From contig OZ038381.1 in assembly GCA_964036045.1 (NCBI GenBank), forward strand, positions 117,387,790 to 117,451,789: a stretch of 64,000 nt of DNA. The letters are read 5' to 3'. The notes below the pieces were generated by a model, which was not told the origin of the DNA, made no database searches, and saw only the letters and a program-made list of their open reading frames with translations. The translations under genes and the position numbers were made by a program. Below, in pieces: positions 1-9,389 of this stretch (position 1 is its first letter; every line of letters starts with the position of its first letter). The DNA comes from Eutreptiella sp. 'Long Island Sound 2002'. Its lineage: Eukaryota > Euglenozoa > Euglenophyceae > Eutreptiales > Eutreptiaceae.

Positions 1-2
1 GG

Positions 3-85
3 TGGCTACACACGCACTTCAAACGGGCCGCAGAGAAGGACACGGCCACAGTGGCGTGGGGCCCCAGCGCCGCGGCGGAATGGAG
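3..85 (+). pseudogene. Retroelement polyprotein fragment, left of LINE insertion
   Basis: This is a short open stretch in the frame beginning at position 3, ending where a LINE has inserted. Joined across the LINE, its frame continues at 9390-9501 as one uninterrupted reading frame. This supports it as the upstream part of the same polyprotein, probably the RT thumb or connection region before RNase H. No domain can be named from so short a piece. Confidence 0.5.
73..85. repeat. Target-site duplication, left copy (LINE)
   Basis: CGGCGGAATGGAG at 73-85 is repeated exactly at 9377-9389. It abuts the T-rich run (the poly(A) tail on the minus strand) on the left. A 13-bp duplication is typical of target-primed reverse transcription. 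Confidence 0.85.
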
Positions 86-97
86 TTTTTGTTTTTG
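86..97 (-). other. LINE 3' poly(A) tail
   Basis: On the plus strand this reads TTTTTGTTTTTG directly after the left target duplication. On the minus strand it is an A-rich tail at the element's 3' end. Confidence 0.75.
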
Positions 98-695
98 AAT
101 TGTACAGCCACTTTGATGTCCGGACAGGGACACAGTCCTCAATCAGAGTGAAGTGTATAGACAAAAGTGCTTGGCTCACCCTAGCACTATGTGAGGGTTG
201 TAGCCATGGAGGAACCTCGGAACTCGCCCTGTCATGGATGGGTAGGGTTGAGGAGAGATAGGTTGCCTTGGCATTTGCCCATGTGGGTGCCTGGTTGGTT
301 GCATAGAGAAATGGAGGCTTGACAGAAGGAAATCAGGATCAGGGGGAGGAATGGAGGCGTTGTGGTGTGAGATGTGATGGTGTGGACAAATTCAGCCAAG
401 GCTTACTCAAGTGGTGGAACAAATTGGAAATACTGTGAAGTGTGCAGGCAGGGGGGGGGGGAGGGGATCTGGATACGGTTCTGAGAACTGAGATGATGCT
501 TGTCGTGCCTTACCGTAATAATGGAGTGGTCCCCGCTTCCAAAATCGACCGCTGGGAGATGTTTGTACCTCGCGGAGGACAGGAGCCCACAGAGATGACC
601 AAGTGCCCGGCAGTTGGGGCTGCTTGATGGGTTAGGGCCTCACAAACCAGCTTCAGTGTTCAACAGGACTCGAAAGAGTATCCCAGGGTACATTA

Positions 696-1262
696 TCAAT
701 CTGTCGGCAAACAACGCCAGGACACACGCCGTTTGTGGGTGGGCTCGGTGCACTGGAGTGCTGCATACATTTGGTCCAGGTACCACAGGATTTCCGGGGA
801 CGGCTCGCGGGGTTCCGGTACCCGGAACCAGCAATAATAGTATCCAAAACCTTCAGGTTCATACCACCAGTGGATGCCGAGGTACGACATGACAGCAACG
901 GATGGGGTAAAAGGCTGAGAAGTGGACGAGTGACTGAAAAGGGTAGGGGACTCGTCGGTTCGGCTGGGGTTCACTCTGTGTTTGGCCAAGAATAGACCAC
1001 ATGCTCGGGGGGGGGTAGGGCAAGCGATGGGGGGGGGCGAAAAAGACTCCGGCGTTGAACTCGCAGATCGGGGCGGCTGGGCTGGAGGTAGAGGGGGGGC
1101 ACGAGCTCGAAAGAAATCAGTAATCCGTCGGTTGGAGCTGTCAGCGCCGGGGGGTTGGAGGGGTGCCACCGGTTTAGGGGCGTAGGTGTCACTACGAGTT
1201 TTGCGTGGTGGAGGATTTTCAGTGTCCCGGCCGCGTTTCGTGGGTGGTTGTCTGGGACGCAT
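696..1262 (-). pseudogene. LINE ORF2 C-terminal proline-rich segment with PIP-box-like motif
   Basis: This frame overlaps and continues the RNase H segment after a frame change near 1219-1262. It begins proline- and arginine-rich. Near residues 44-51 (nt 1110-1133) it carries NRRITDFF, which matches the PCNA-interacting box pattern except for Asn at the usual Gln. Its last 60 residues are rich in Trp, Tyr and Cys and look like a folded module. The G-run at 1263-1272 and runs near 1006, 1031 and 1432 may explain the frame changes. The function of the tail is unknown; PCNA binding is inference. Confidence 0.5.
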
Positions 1263-2412
1263 GGGCTTTTTTTTTTGTGGGTGCGTGGTTTTTTTGAGGG
1301 GGGGGATTGGACTGAGTCTGGTAGGTGATGTGGAGGCAGGGGATAGTGATAATCCCTGTGTGCCCGTTGGGTGTGTGACGTGCTGTAGATGCTGTGTGGT
1401 TTGCCGCAGGTGTCGGGACCTTCGGGGGGAGGGGGGGCGGGAGGGGGGGGGGATCTTCGGCTAGCCAAGTGGGTGCTTTGGACAGAGCGTCTTTCAACTG
1501 TTGCTGGCGCTGGGGTTTTGTTTCGCCATTGGTGGGTGTAACCATGGCTTTGTACAGGGTGGAGGGCACCAGGAACTTAGCGAAGTTTCCTTTGTCTCCT
1601 GGGTGGGAGCAATGCGCCCACCAGATGCTTGCTACCTGGTTGAAGGGCGGAGGCCATGCATGTATGAAGCTTTGCACAATGTGGTCAGCGCTAGAGCAAT
1701 GGGATAAGAAGGAGGCTGCATCGAGGGGGTGTGGTTGTGAGCATTTGTGGCATATTTGGGGAGTCAAGTCGTTGTGGAATGCATATGTAAGAGAATTCAT
1801 GTTGCCTGACGACCATTTGAAGGGGAGTCCAGAGAACGACGATGAGTGGTTGTAGAAGAAGAAACTGGACGGCACGTGGATGTTGTAGTGGTGATGGCAG
1901 GGGATGACGGCCCTAGATACAGAAGTGGTCAGGCGATGGCAGACAGGCAAGCTACCAATAGATACAGTTCCCAAGGGGGGTGGGGGTACAAACTCAGGGG
2001 AGGATGATGAATTGTATGCAATCCACTTAGAGAACAGATCCGAACATTCATTTCCCTGAAATCCCGCATGTCCTTTGATCCATGCAAATTGCGTTAACAC
2101 GAATGTAGGCATTTGAGATTGGAGAGAGGAGTAGGCCTTAACCCATGTGCCATGCAATGAGGGTGATGCCATCACGTATGATTGGATGTTTGCAGTGCGA
2201 ATCACTTGTTCGTTGTCTCCAAGAATAATGCATTGCATGGGTTGGTTTAGGGAGGATACCCACCGAAGAAAGATAATGCCAGCCCAGTACTCAGATCCCT
2301 CGGAGGAATGGTAGGGAGATGGGACGCAAAGAGCCAGAATTGTACCGTTGGGTTTGTAGATGGTGGCAGCAGAGCCGAAACCCCCCTGCCCTGTCGAACT
2401 GTCCAGGTACAC
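1219..2412 (-). pseudogene. LINE ORF2 RNase H domain and C-terminal region
   Basis: RNase H removes the RNA strand of RNA-DNA hybrids during retrotransposition. The segment opens with the first catalytic Asp in LDSSTGQGGFG, followed by a Glu in the SEYWAG stretch and a later Asp in LGDNEQV. It ends with the typical IKGHAGFQGNECSD stretch holding His and Asp. The rest of the segment (about residues 170-397) holds a Cys-x2-Cys...His...Cys cluster, seen in many LINE ORF2 C-termini, then proline-rich sequence. It lies downstream of the RT in the same element. The stop at 1219 is followed by an overlapping frame that continues the protein. Confidence 0.75.
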
Positions 2413-2651
2413 CCAGGTTGTTTCGGAGGAGGCCTCTTGCAGGAGTTGGGCTGCCCTGTTGCAGTGTCACGCTTTGAGGTCATCACACCGGAGGAAGTGG
2501 GGGGTAGGCTGTGGATTTGGTACAAATATCCCATTGGTGAGGCTTGGAGCAGGACCCCGTTCAAGGGGGGGGGGGTTGTCACGTAGGGGAGGGCATGCGT
2601 TGTAGGAAGGGATTAAGAGATGGTGGTTCCCGAGGATGTTGGTGGGTGCGG

Positions 2652-3087
2652 CTATGACCGGGGGTGGATGGTGTAGACCTTTTCTGAACCCTGGAGGTTG
2701 AAGGTTGTGCTATCCCCTGGGAAGTAGATGGCTGCTTGGTCGGAGGAGGTATCAGTCACGATGCCTCTGTGGATCCCAAGGTCTGTGTTTTGGTGGCGTT
2801 GCTTGTTGCCCCACTTGGTAACTCGGTTGTTGGAGTAAGTGGTGAAACGGACATAGGCCTGTTCATGTTTTTGGAGCAGGTGGGGTGGAGTGTTAATTTC
2901 AGAGCTTGTGGTGTTGAATCCTAGGTGGAGGCTGTGACAGGCATCGCTGATCAGCTTGAGGACCATTGAGCTTTCCCCGTTGAGTGCTGCTTGCCAAAAG
3001 GTTGGTTTCGTCCAGACCCTCGTTGTTCAAGTAATGGATAGCCGCATTGACAGTAGAGATGTTTAGGCAGTGTTGGAAGTGGCGCAA
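2652..3087 (-). pseudogene. LINE ORF2 RT-to-RNase H connection (frame-broken)
   Basis: Two overlapping frames, 2899-3087 in the RT frame and 2652-2966 in another, give plausible protein between the RT and RNase H domains. The frame appears to change around 2960-2985. No named domain is visible. It is assigned to ORF2 because of its position and because the upstream part stays in the RT frame after a stop at 3097-3099. Confidence 0.5.
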
Positions 3088-3099
3088 GTCAAGTCGTCA

Positions 3100-4629
3100 A
3101 CTGGGTATGGAAGTGTATTTGTCTTTGTTAGACACTAACCTGGAGATGCGGTTGCGTTTCTCTGGATCATGGTCCATGGCAATGTTTTTCCAAATGATGT
3201 TTTGCAGGGATTGAAGCTGTGATTGATCCAGTGGGTGTTCCATGAGGCGATATTGGACTGTGGGGATGAGTTAGAGGTTCACCAGTCGGATATATTCAGA
3301 AAGGGTGAGGTTGAGTGGATGTAAGAAAGTGAAAAAAGATTTGATTTCAGATTTAGCCAGTTCATATGTGAGGATGGGGTCAGGATCAGTGAACAGATAG
3401 ACACCGAGGTAGTTGTATACCTTCCGGGGGGCGAGGGCCTTTGGGTCGATGGTTGACAACCTCTTTCCAGAGGGCGCTGTGATCGTGGTTTGAGGCACCT
3501 TTCCCATGCTGTGGAGTTCTGTTTTGCTCAGGTTTATGTCTAGGCCCCATGCCCGGCCCTTGGAGTCGTAGAAAGACAGGATCTCTTCTATGCGTAAGGA
3601 GGATTCAGAGCGGCAGAGCGGGTCGTCCACAAACGCATGGCTAGATTCATGTTGTGTGATGGGAGTGGACAGGTGGTGAGGGTCAGCGAAATATAAGACA
3701 TTCACATACAATACGAACAGGATCGGTGATAAGGGACATCCTTGGCGGACGCCCCTGGTTTGTAGGTGTGATGCACCTGTGTGGCCGTTAACTACAGGGT
3801 AGTCCCGTGGAGCTCGCTAGAGCCCTCGGATGAGTTGGATAAGGGGTGAGGGGAGGCGGTAGTGTTCCACGGTCTGAAACAGGGACCCGTGAGGGACACT
3901 GTTGAAGGCTTTGTTGAAATCTATGTAGAGGCTGTATGAAGCCGCGCAGTTTTGGTATTTGGCTAATAGCTGAAAAATGTGAACTGAGCACCGGCGGTTG
4001 GGAAGGCCACGGAACTGAGTTTTGTGGATCAGGCCATAAAATGAGGAAGTTTCGTATAGGTGTTTGGCAGCGTGAGTGGCCACAATTTCAAAGAGCGTGT
4101 TGAGGAGGGCGATTGGTCTGTAGTTCACCGGGTCGTGTGTTGGGCCTTTTTTGTAAAGCAAAACCACGTTGGCTTCCAACCACTCATCAGGCATATCGTT
4201 GGTAAGGTGAAGATTGCAGACAGAGAACAGAAGTCGTTTCACTGGTTCAGGAGAGATATGGAAAAGGTAACCATTCGTGGAGTCTCGGCCTCCTGCCTTT
4301 GAGGGTTTGCAGGAGTACAGGTAGGAGGTGAACCGGTGCCATGAGATTTCAGGCGTAGGGATGATGGCTGTGGTGGAGGGGCACTTGGGCGTATGCCGTA
4401 GGAGTTTTTCGGCAGTGTGTACACTGGGTTCGTAGTTTAGGGGCCCGCCCAGCGTGAGTAGGGTGTCGGAAAATATTTCGGTGAGGCGTTTAGTGTCACT
4501 TGTTAATTTGCCTGTGCGTGGGTCTTTTAACGAGGCTGCTCGATGCTCTGTTGGCTTTGCCGCTTCGTTGAGTGTTTTCTTGATGTTTGTTTTTTGGATG
4601 AGGCACCTGTGTATCTTTGACCGTTTAGA
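3100..4629 (-). pseudogene. LINE ORF2 reverse transcriptase domain
   Basis: Reverse transcriptase copies the element RNA at the nicked target. In one continuous frame, the same as the endonuclease, I read the KKG...VNYRPIALLN block (about 4120-4180), the IDFNKAFNSV block holding the first catalytic Asp, RGVRQGCPLSPILF (about 3750) and the active-site FVDD (about 3625), in canonical LINE order. FVDD replaces the more common YADD. In-frame stops interrupt it at 3817-3819 (TAG) and 3271-3273 (TAA), with another at its end (3097-3099, TGA), so it cannot make full-length protein as written. Confidence 0.85.
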
Positions 4630-5766
4630 TTAGTTGTAAGTTTCATCCCATTGGTGGATTGCATCGTCCAATTTTGCCATTCGGGCCGGAAATTGCAGTG
4701 CGTATGGGGGGGGGACATCGTCTAATGCCTGGCGAATGGATTTGACGGCTCGGGAGTCGGGTTGAATGCCGGGGGCCGTGGTGCTGTGGTATTGAGCGTT
4801 TAGCTCCCGAATGACCATGGAGGTGTATTTTTGGACTGTATCAAGGGGGGTGTTTTTGATGAGAGGGGTAAATGATTGGCACCAATCAGACATTTCTTGC
4901 AGGGCATCGTTGAACGTGCTGATCTCAGACTTGATGAGTCTTCTGAAAACACGTTTGGTAATTGTAGATGGGTGGAAGGGGGCTGGGGGGAGAGACAGGG
5001 TGCACGAGGAGGGATGGTGTTCAGTAGCGCGGTTGTCTGAGTGAATGCTTGCGTCCAAAACGGATAACCTCCCTAGTGAGGGTGCAGAAATGAATATGTA
5101 GTCTAGTCTGGACGAGCTGGTACCGTGTCTCTGTGGATACCTGGTGAACTCGCGTGCCGTAGGGTTAGCCAGACGGAAGGTGTCGCGTAGTAGGGGTGGG
5201 GTGGCCGTGGCTGAGTGTCTGATCCATGGCCAATGATTGTCATTCAGTAGCCCCTGGCTGTCCAAGACGGAATTGATCAGACAATTGAAGTCACCCCCCA
5301 ACAGGAAGCTTGGAAATTGCTTGAGGAGGGGGCGTAAGCTGGCTACCACTTTCCTTCTCCATACCTCGCCTGCAGGCGCGTACACAGAGGCGACTAGGAG
5401 AGGTAGTGAACCGGGCAGAGTGAGGAGGGCAGCTGTGATGAGTCCATCTTTGTCTGGGTTGTCGCAAGAGTTGACAAACCGGCTTAGGAGGGGTGAGAAG
5501 GCTAGACAGGACTCGTGTTCGTGGTGGGGGGATAAGTTTGAGAACGCCACAGCTCTGTGACCTTTTTGGTTGTAAATGTGAGGCAAGAGAAGTTTTTTTC
5601 TGAGTTCTTGAAGGAAAACAATGTCGTAGCCTTGCTTGAAATGTTGTAAAAGAAGGGGGGTCGGAGGCTTTTTTTCTGTATTGTGGGTGACGGCACGGAT
5701 GGTGTGGATGAGGCTTTTGGGTGATGGCTTTGCCGGGGCGTAGCCTTTTTTCATTTTGGTTGTCAC
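4630..5766 (-). pseudogene. LINE ORF2 APE-type endonuclease domain
   Basis: This is the apurinic-endonuclease-like nicking domain that starts target-primed reverse transcription. It shows FLQELRK (metal-binding Glu), ASVYAPAG, GGDFNCLI and SRLDYIFIS in order. Near the end, where most family members have SDH, this copy has a Glu-His pair (TEHHPSS), so the terminal Asp-His motif is altered. The first codon of the open frame is GTG (5766) and the first ATG is at 5754. A TAA at 4630-4632 separates it from the RT, which continues in the same frame. The upstream 83-codon ORF ends 1 nt before the GTG codon's last base, next to a 12-nt C run. Confidence 0.8.
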
Positions 5767-6014
5767 CGGGGGGGGGGGGTTCTTGGGTTGGAGGGTGGCT
5801 CAATTTGAGACGTGTTTGAATTATGCGCTGGACGTACAGCAACAGTCGGGGGGGTGGTAGGCTCAAGGTCGGTCGCCGTGAGGTGTGTGAGATCTGGGGG
5901 TAAGGGAGGAGAAGGGAAAAAAGGCATGGTGTTCATGTGGGATTCCACAAGGGTCGAGGCTGACGGGACTGCTATGCCAGCCCCGATGAGCACGTCCTTC
6001 AGACTTTTAACCAT
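5763..6014 (-). CDS. Small LINE ORF between AlkB ORF and endonuclease ORF
   Basis: This 83-codon ORF has its ATG at 6014-6012 overlapping the end of the AlkB ORF in ATGGTTAA. Its stop (5765-5763) overlaps the open frame of the endonuclease. It is proline-rich towards its end, where a C12 run on the minus strand (5768-5779) occurs. A slip there would fuse it to the endonuclease frame. No domain is recognised. It could be the N-terminus of ORF2, a linker cistron, or part of ORF1 displaced by an indel. Confidence 0.45.
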   Translation of the reverse strand: MVKSLKDVLIGAGIAVPSASTLVESHMNTMPFFPSPPLPPDLTHLTATDLEPTTPPTVAVRPAHNSNTSQIEPPSNPRTPPPR

Positions 6015-7356
6015 TGCATTCGCAAAGGCGCAAGATCATGGCGTATCGGAGAACTCGTTGTGTGTATTGGCCATTTCTTTCATCCATGGTAGTTTTGGGA
6101 ATGGCATGCAAGTATGACCAGCGGGCATCTCCTCGCAAACATCTGAGCGAACCGGAGTCCATCCAGTGGACGTAGTGGTGTCCCCCTTTCACATGGCGAA
6201 GGTGCATGGGGACAGGACATTTGAGGTTCAAGTCTAGCACATATTTGCCCAACGCTTTGGCATCTACGTGATCTCCTATGCCTGAACCAGGTTTGTAACG
6301 GGCGACAGTCACTTGGTTTGGAGCATCGATATTAATACCGCGGGAGGACAATTGAAGCAGAATTTTTTCAATGTAAGGCTCGAATTCGGGTGGTGGGTCT
6401 TCAAACCGTGTGATATTGGTGCCATTAGCTCCCATTCCATAGCCAAAGTGCTTCAGATGTCGATGCATGGAGGTGTCCCAATTCGGTTGGAGGTGATGAA
6501 ACATAGTAATGAGACTGTCATCTTCCTCAGCAGTGAAGTTTTCTGGAAAATAGTCGGGACCGTCGGGAACTTTGTTGGCGGCGAAATGTGCAGGGGGCAT
6601 TTTGTAGGGAGCTTCGGGGTTCTCTTCAGGCAGAGGATCGTGGTCGACTTCGATGGTGTCAATTTTCTCGGCTTTTTCTTCCGGCGGGGGGTCTTGATCT
6701 ACATTTATAGCTTCGGCGGCGGGGTTCACTTCAGGCGTACAGTCGTGGTCGACCACGATGGTGTCGATTTTCTCGGCTTTATCATGCGGAGGGGGGTCTT
6801 GATCTACTTTGATAGCTTCGGCGAAATTGTGATCCTTTTGGAAGTCTGAGATGGCTTTGTTCCCAACTTCGTTATTCATGTTTGGGCTGTATGGGTTGTG
6901 CGTGTGTGCTTCGAGTATAGGAGTGAGGATTTGTTGGTCATCCGTGTCCCCGTCGGTCTGAGGATGCATCTCTGGTGAAGGCGATGAATGGTCGTTAATT
7001 GGCGGTGACGGACTGGATGTGGTTGGACGGGGAGTGCTTGAGGTTGACTCGGAGTTGTCGGGTGCCGTAGCTCCTGAAGGAGGGAAAAGGGGTGGTGAAG
7101 GAGGGGAGGCCATGCAGATGCTAGCGAATGATGGTGTCTTAGGCGTGTTGTCTTCCGTGTTCCATTGGGATATTTTGTCACCCGGGGTCAGAGGTGGTGC
7201 GTCCATTTTTTCTTGGAGTTCCATGAGCTGGGTGACAATGGCACCGGCACCAAGAGCTCCTCCACATTGGAAAACGGCGATGAGGTCGTTGGGGTGTTTT
7301 TCGTCGGTTTGCGCTTTGAGGATTTTTTTCGAGAGACGTGGTTCGGTTCGGGGCAA
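6007..7356 (-). CDS. AlkB-like 2OG/Fe(II) dioxygenase domain, C-terminal part of LINE ORF1
   Basis: 449 codons are open, but the first codon is TTG and the frame probably continues from upstream ORF1 sequence after a shift near 7366. Residues 1-180 are low-complexity and Ser/Pro-rich, and residues 179-248 hold two copies of a 35-residue acidic repeat. Residues about 260-443 match the AlkB fold: QVTVARYKPGSGIGDHVDA places the iron ligands at His363 and Asp365, YLHAIP gives the third ligand His417, and RYAMILR at 437-443 matches the Arg...Arg signature that binds 2-oxoglutarate and substrate. All key residues are present, so a catalytic dioxygenase that removes alkyl groups from nucleic acid is plausible. 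Its RNA or DNA substrate is not known. It lies between the rest of ORF1 and ORF2 of the same LINE. Confidence 0.8.
   Translation of the reverse strand: MPRTEPRLSKKILKAQTDEKHPNDLIAVFQCGGALGAGAIVTQLMELQEKMDAPPLTPGDKISQWNTEDNTPKTPSFASICMASPPSPPLFPPSGATAPDNSESTSSTPRPTTSSPSPPINDHSSPSPEMHPQTDGDTDDQQILTPILEAHTHNPYSPNMNNEVGNKAISDFQKDHNFAEAIKVDQDPPPHDKAEKIDTIVVDHDCTPEVNPAAEAINVDQDPPPEEKAEKIDTIEVDHDPLPEENPEAPYKMPPAHFAANKVPDGPDYFPENFTAEEDDSLITMFHHLQPNWDTSMHRHLKHFGYGMGANGTNITRFEDPPPEFEPYIEKILLQLSSRGINIDAPNQVTVARYKPGSGIGDHVDAKALGKYVLDLNLKCPVPMHLRHVKGGHHYVHWMDSGSLRCLRGDARWSYLHAIPKTTMDERNGQYTQRVLRYAMILRLCECNG
6613..6822 (-). repeat. Tandem duplication of a 35-codon acidic unit in the AlkB ORF
   Basis: Two adjacent 105-bp units encode near-copies built around VDQDPPP, KAEKIDTI and VDHD. 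They lie directly before the AlkB domain and probably form a flexible acidic linker. Confidence 0.8.
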
Positions 7357-7640
7357 CGTGCAGATATTCCTCGGTGGCTGAAGCCATGTGCCAATAGAGC
7401 TGAGTTCCGCTTTTGGTACTTGAGTTGGTATAGAGTGGCAACGTTAGATGACGTGATGACCTTGTCAAATGAGAGAAAGGGCCCTAGCAAACCCATAACT
7501 ATTTTGACCGAATGAAGAGACTCCGTCATCGGTGCGACAACTTCAACTAAGCATGGGTCACTCGGCGTGCGGACTGGGTCTTTTGGAAGAGACCATTTGT
7601 CTTGAGGAAGAGCCGTGGACGCAAGGGAGGCTGCTTGAGG

Positions 7641-8603
7641 TTATTCATCCCAAAAGGGAACCATGGCACCCGCCGGTCCTTTGAATAACAAAAATCCATC
7701 GTCACGGAACAATCTTGTTGCTAGAGTTTGGAGCGGGGTTTTTTGAGGTTCGCATGGCACCGCCGAGTAGTCTAGGGTGACTAGCAGACTCGTTGAGGTT
7801 TTTATTAGAGCTCCTTCGTACATGTGGTAGCGTGGTTGCGCCGCAGAATTCCGCCTTGTGATGGACGAAATATCGCCCGCTTTGTCCTCGGGGTTGCGAG
7901 ATTTGCAATCACGAGAGGGTACAACCTGGAATGTTCGTAGGCTTTGGAGATCGTCAATACGCATGATGAAAATGTCTCCTTTGGCTAACCCCGGGGAGTG
8001 GACCACCGCATTGCGCAGGTAGGTGTCGAAGGGTGGTGAGAGATCCCAATCATACCTCACAAAACCTTCAAGAGGAGAGCGGAAGTTGCGGATTCCCCCT
8101 AGTGGGGAGAAAGCATTGGATGAGTTGATGCTAGCCGCGTCACTCAAACCGCCGAAGGCCCGATTGAAACCCGTTTGAATGATTCTTTTGTCCGTGGGGG
8201 AGAAGTCTCCATGGATTTTTGGGTTGAGAACTTTGGATTCTTCATAGAAAGCGCGTAGGGTCTTGATGGAGACGTCAATCCGAACCTTGGAGTTGACCGT
8301 GTTGGGTGGTATGTTGATGCGGGCGTGTTGGAAGGCTTCGGAGAGAGATGGTTCGTAGAGGTTGACATCAAAGAATTGAATTTCATCTGTTTTGCTTTTA
8401 TGGCTATCACGCCATAAGGACACGCCGGGGAGGGATCGTCCGTTTCTTTCGATGAAGTTGGGTGTGTTGTTCCTTACCAAAGCAAATTGGTTTTTGGTCT
8501 CTTTGAAAACATGAATCTCGGCGATGAAATCTTTTATTTGAACGAGGGAACCATTCATTGTGGGGAGATAGGACTTGGATGTGACCTCCCTATCGTAGCT
8601 CAT
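7641..8603 (-). pseudogene. LINE ORF1 middle segment, unknown domain
   Basis: 320 codons of well-formed protein without low complexity, no domain recognised. After the TAA at 7641-7643 the same frame stays open and protein-like to about 7366, where the reading shifts into the AlkB ORF. The stop therefore looks like a lesion within a longer ORF1. The segment is rich in aromatic and basic residues and could be the nucleic-acid-binding or assembly part of ORF1, but this rests only on position. Confidence 0.55.
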
Positions 8604-8685
8604 AGTAATGACCGTCCACGGGTCGGAGTGCTCGGTGAAGCAAAGCGGCTTTTCAACAATTCTACGTCGTGTTTGGAAGTTTTCA

Positions 8686-9327
8686 TCATTGGTGGCAACC
8701 CCGTTTTGTCCATGGGAGGTGCGAGGTAGAACGCGACCTTAGGCATGTACTCATCTTTGTGCTTGAACAAGAGTGGGCGAGCGATAGGCAGGTGTGTTGG
8801 GTTTGTTTGTTGATGTCTATGTTGATGAAGGCGTTGGTAAAGTTGGTGCCTCTTAGATCTCCGTCGAACAGATGTCTATTGTAGAGGAATTGGCGTATGT
8901 TGGAGTGTGCAATAAACAGCTTTGAGGCGAACATGCGAGTACCTTCTTCGTAGGTGCCGAATTTGACGTAGTCATTATCCCAGGATGTTTTTGGTGTAGC
9001 CAGGAGTTGAGCAGCACCATAGGTGAGGCCTTTTGGGATTGCAAAAAGGGACGGCGGCGGGATGGTTGGTACTTTTTTTTTTGAGCCGAGACCAAAGAAC
9101 GAAATGTTGTGCGGTGAACAGTGGATGCCCAGAGTTCGGGAATGGGATGCCAAAGCGTAGGAAATGACGGTAATCACAGAGTTTGTCCAATATAGAGATA
9201 GCGGAAATGACGGTAATTTCGAAGGAAATGACGGTAAATTCGAAGGGACTTGAAAATCGGCCCAGAGCTTGAACAGCCCAGGACTTTTGTAAATCACCCA
9301 ATAAGCCTGGACTATTGGTGGATCCAT
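8686..9327 (-). pseudogene. LINE ORF1 N-terminal segment
   Basis: The open frame extends upstream to 9453, but the LINE ends at 9376, so the first ATG inside the element (9327) is the sensible start, giving a leader of about 50 nt. About the first 170 codons read as ordinary protein. Near 8800 the frame appears to change, and the rest of ORF1 continues in another frame into 8603-7641. No domain is recognised. Confidence 0.5.
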
Positions 9328-9376
9328 CAAAAGAATTGTGAGGGTCGATCGAAAAAAAAAGACACTCAGAAAGTGT

Positions 9377-9389
9377 CGGCGGAATGGAG
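9377..9389. repeat. Target-site duplication, right copy (LINE)
   Basis: Exact copy of positions 73-85. It marks the 5' end of the LINE and the resumption of the GC-rich element. Confidence 0.85.

Larger units (their letters stand above)
86..9376 (-). mobile_element. Full-length LINE with AlkB domain, endonuclease, RT and RNase H
   Basis: This is a 9.3-kb non-LTR retrotransposon on the minus strand, bounded by a 13-bp duplication, with an A-rich tail (T-rich on the plus strand, 86-97) at its 3' end. The first ATG (9327) lies about 50 nt from its 5' end, so it is not 5'-truncated. Order in the sense direction: a roughly 1,100-codon ORF1 region (9327-6007) ending in an AlkB-type dioxygenase, an 83-codon ORF, then ORF2 with APE-type endonuclease, RT, RNase H, a Cys/His motif and a proline-rich tail. 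Several stops (7641, 4630, 3817, 3271, 3097) and frameshifts break it. Some breaks lie near long G/C homopolymers, so assembly error cannot be excluded. It sits inside the GC-rich element and is therefore younger than it. Confidence 0.85.

Noticed and set aside
442-995. Short plus-strand frames in the LINE 3' region
   Set aside because: They are antisense to the ORF2 tail and run through G homopolymers.
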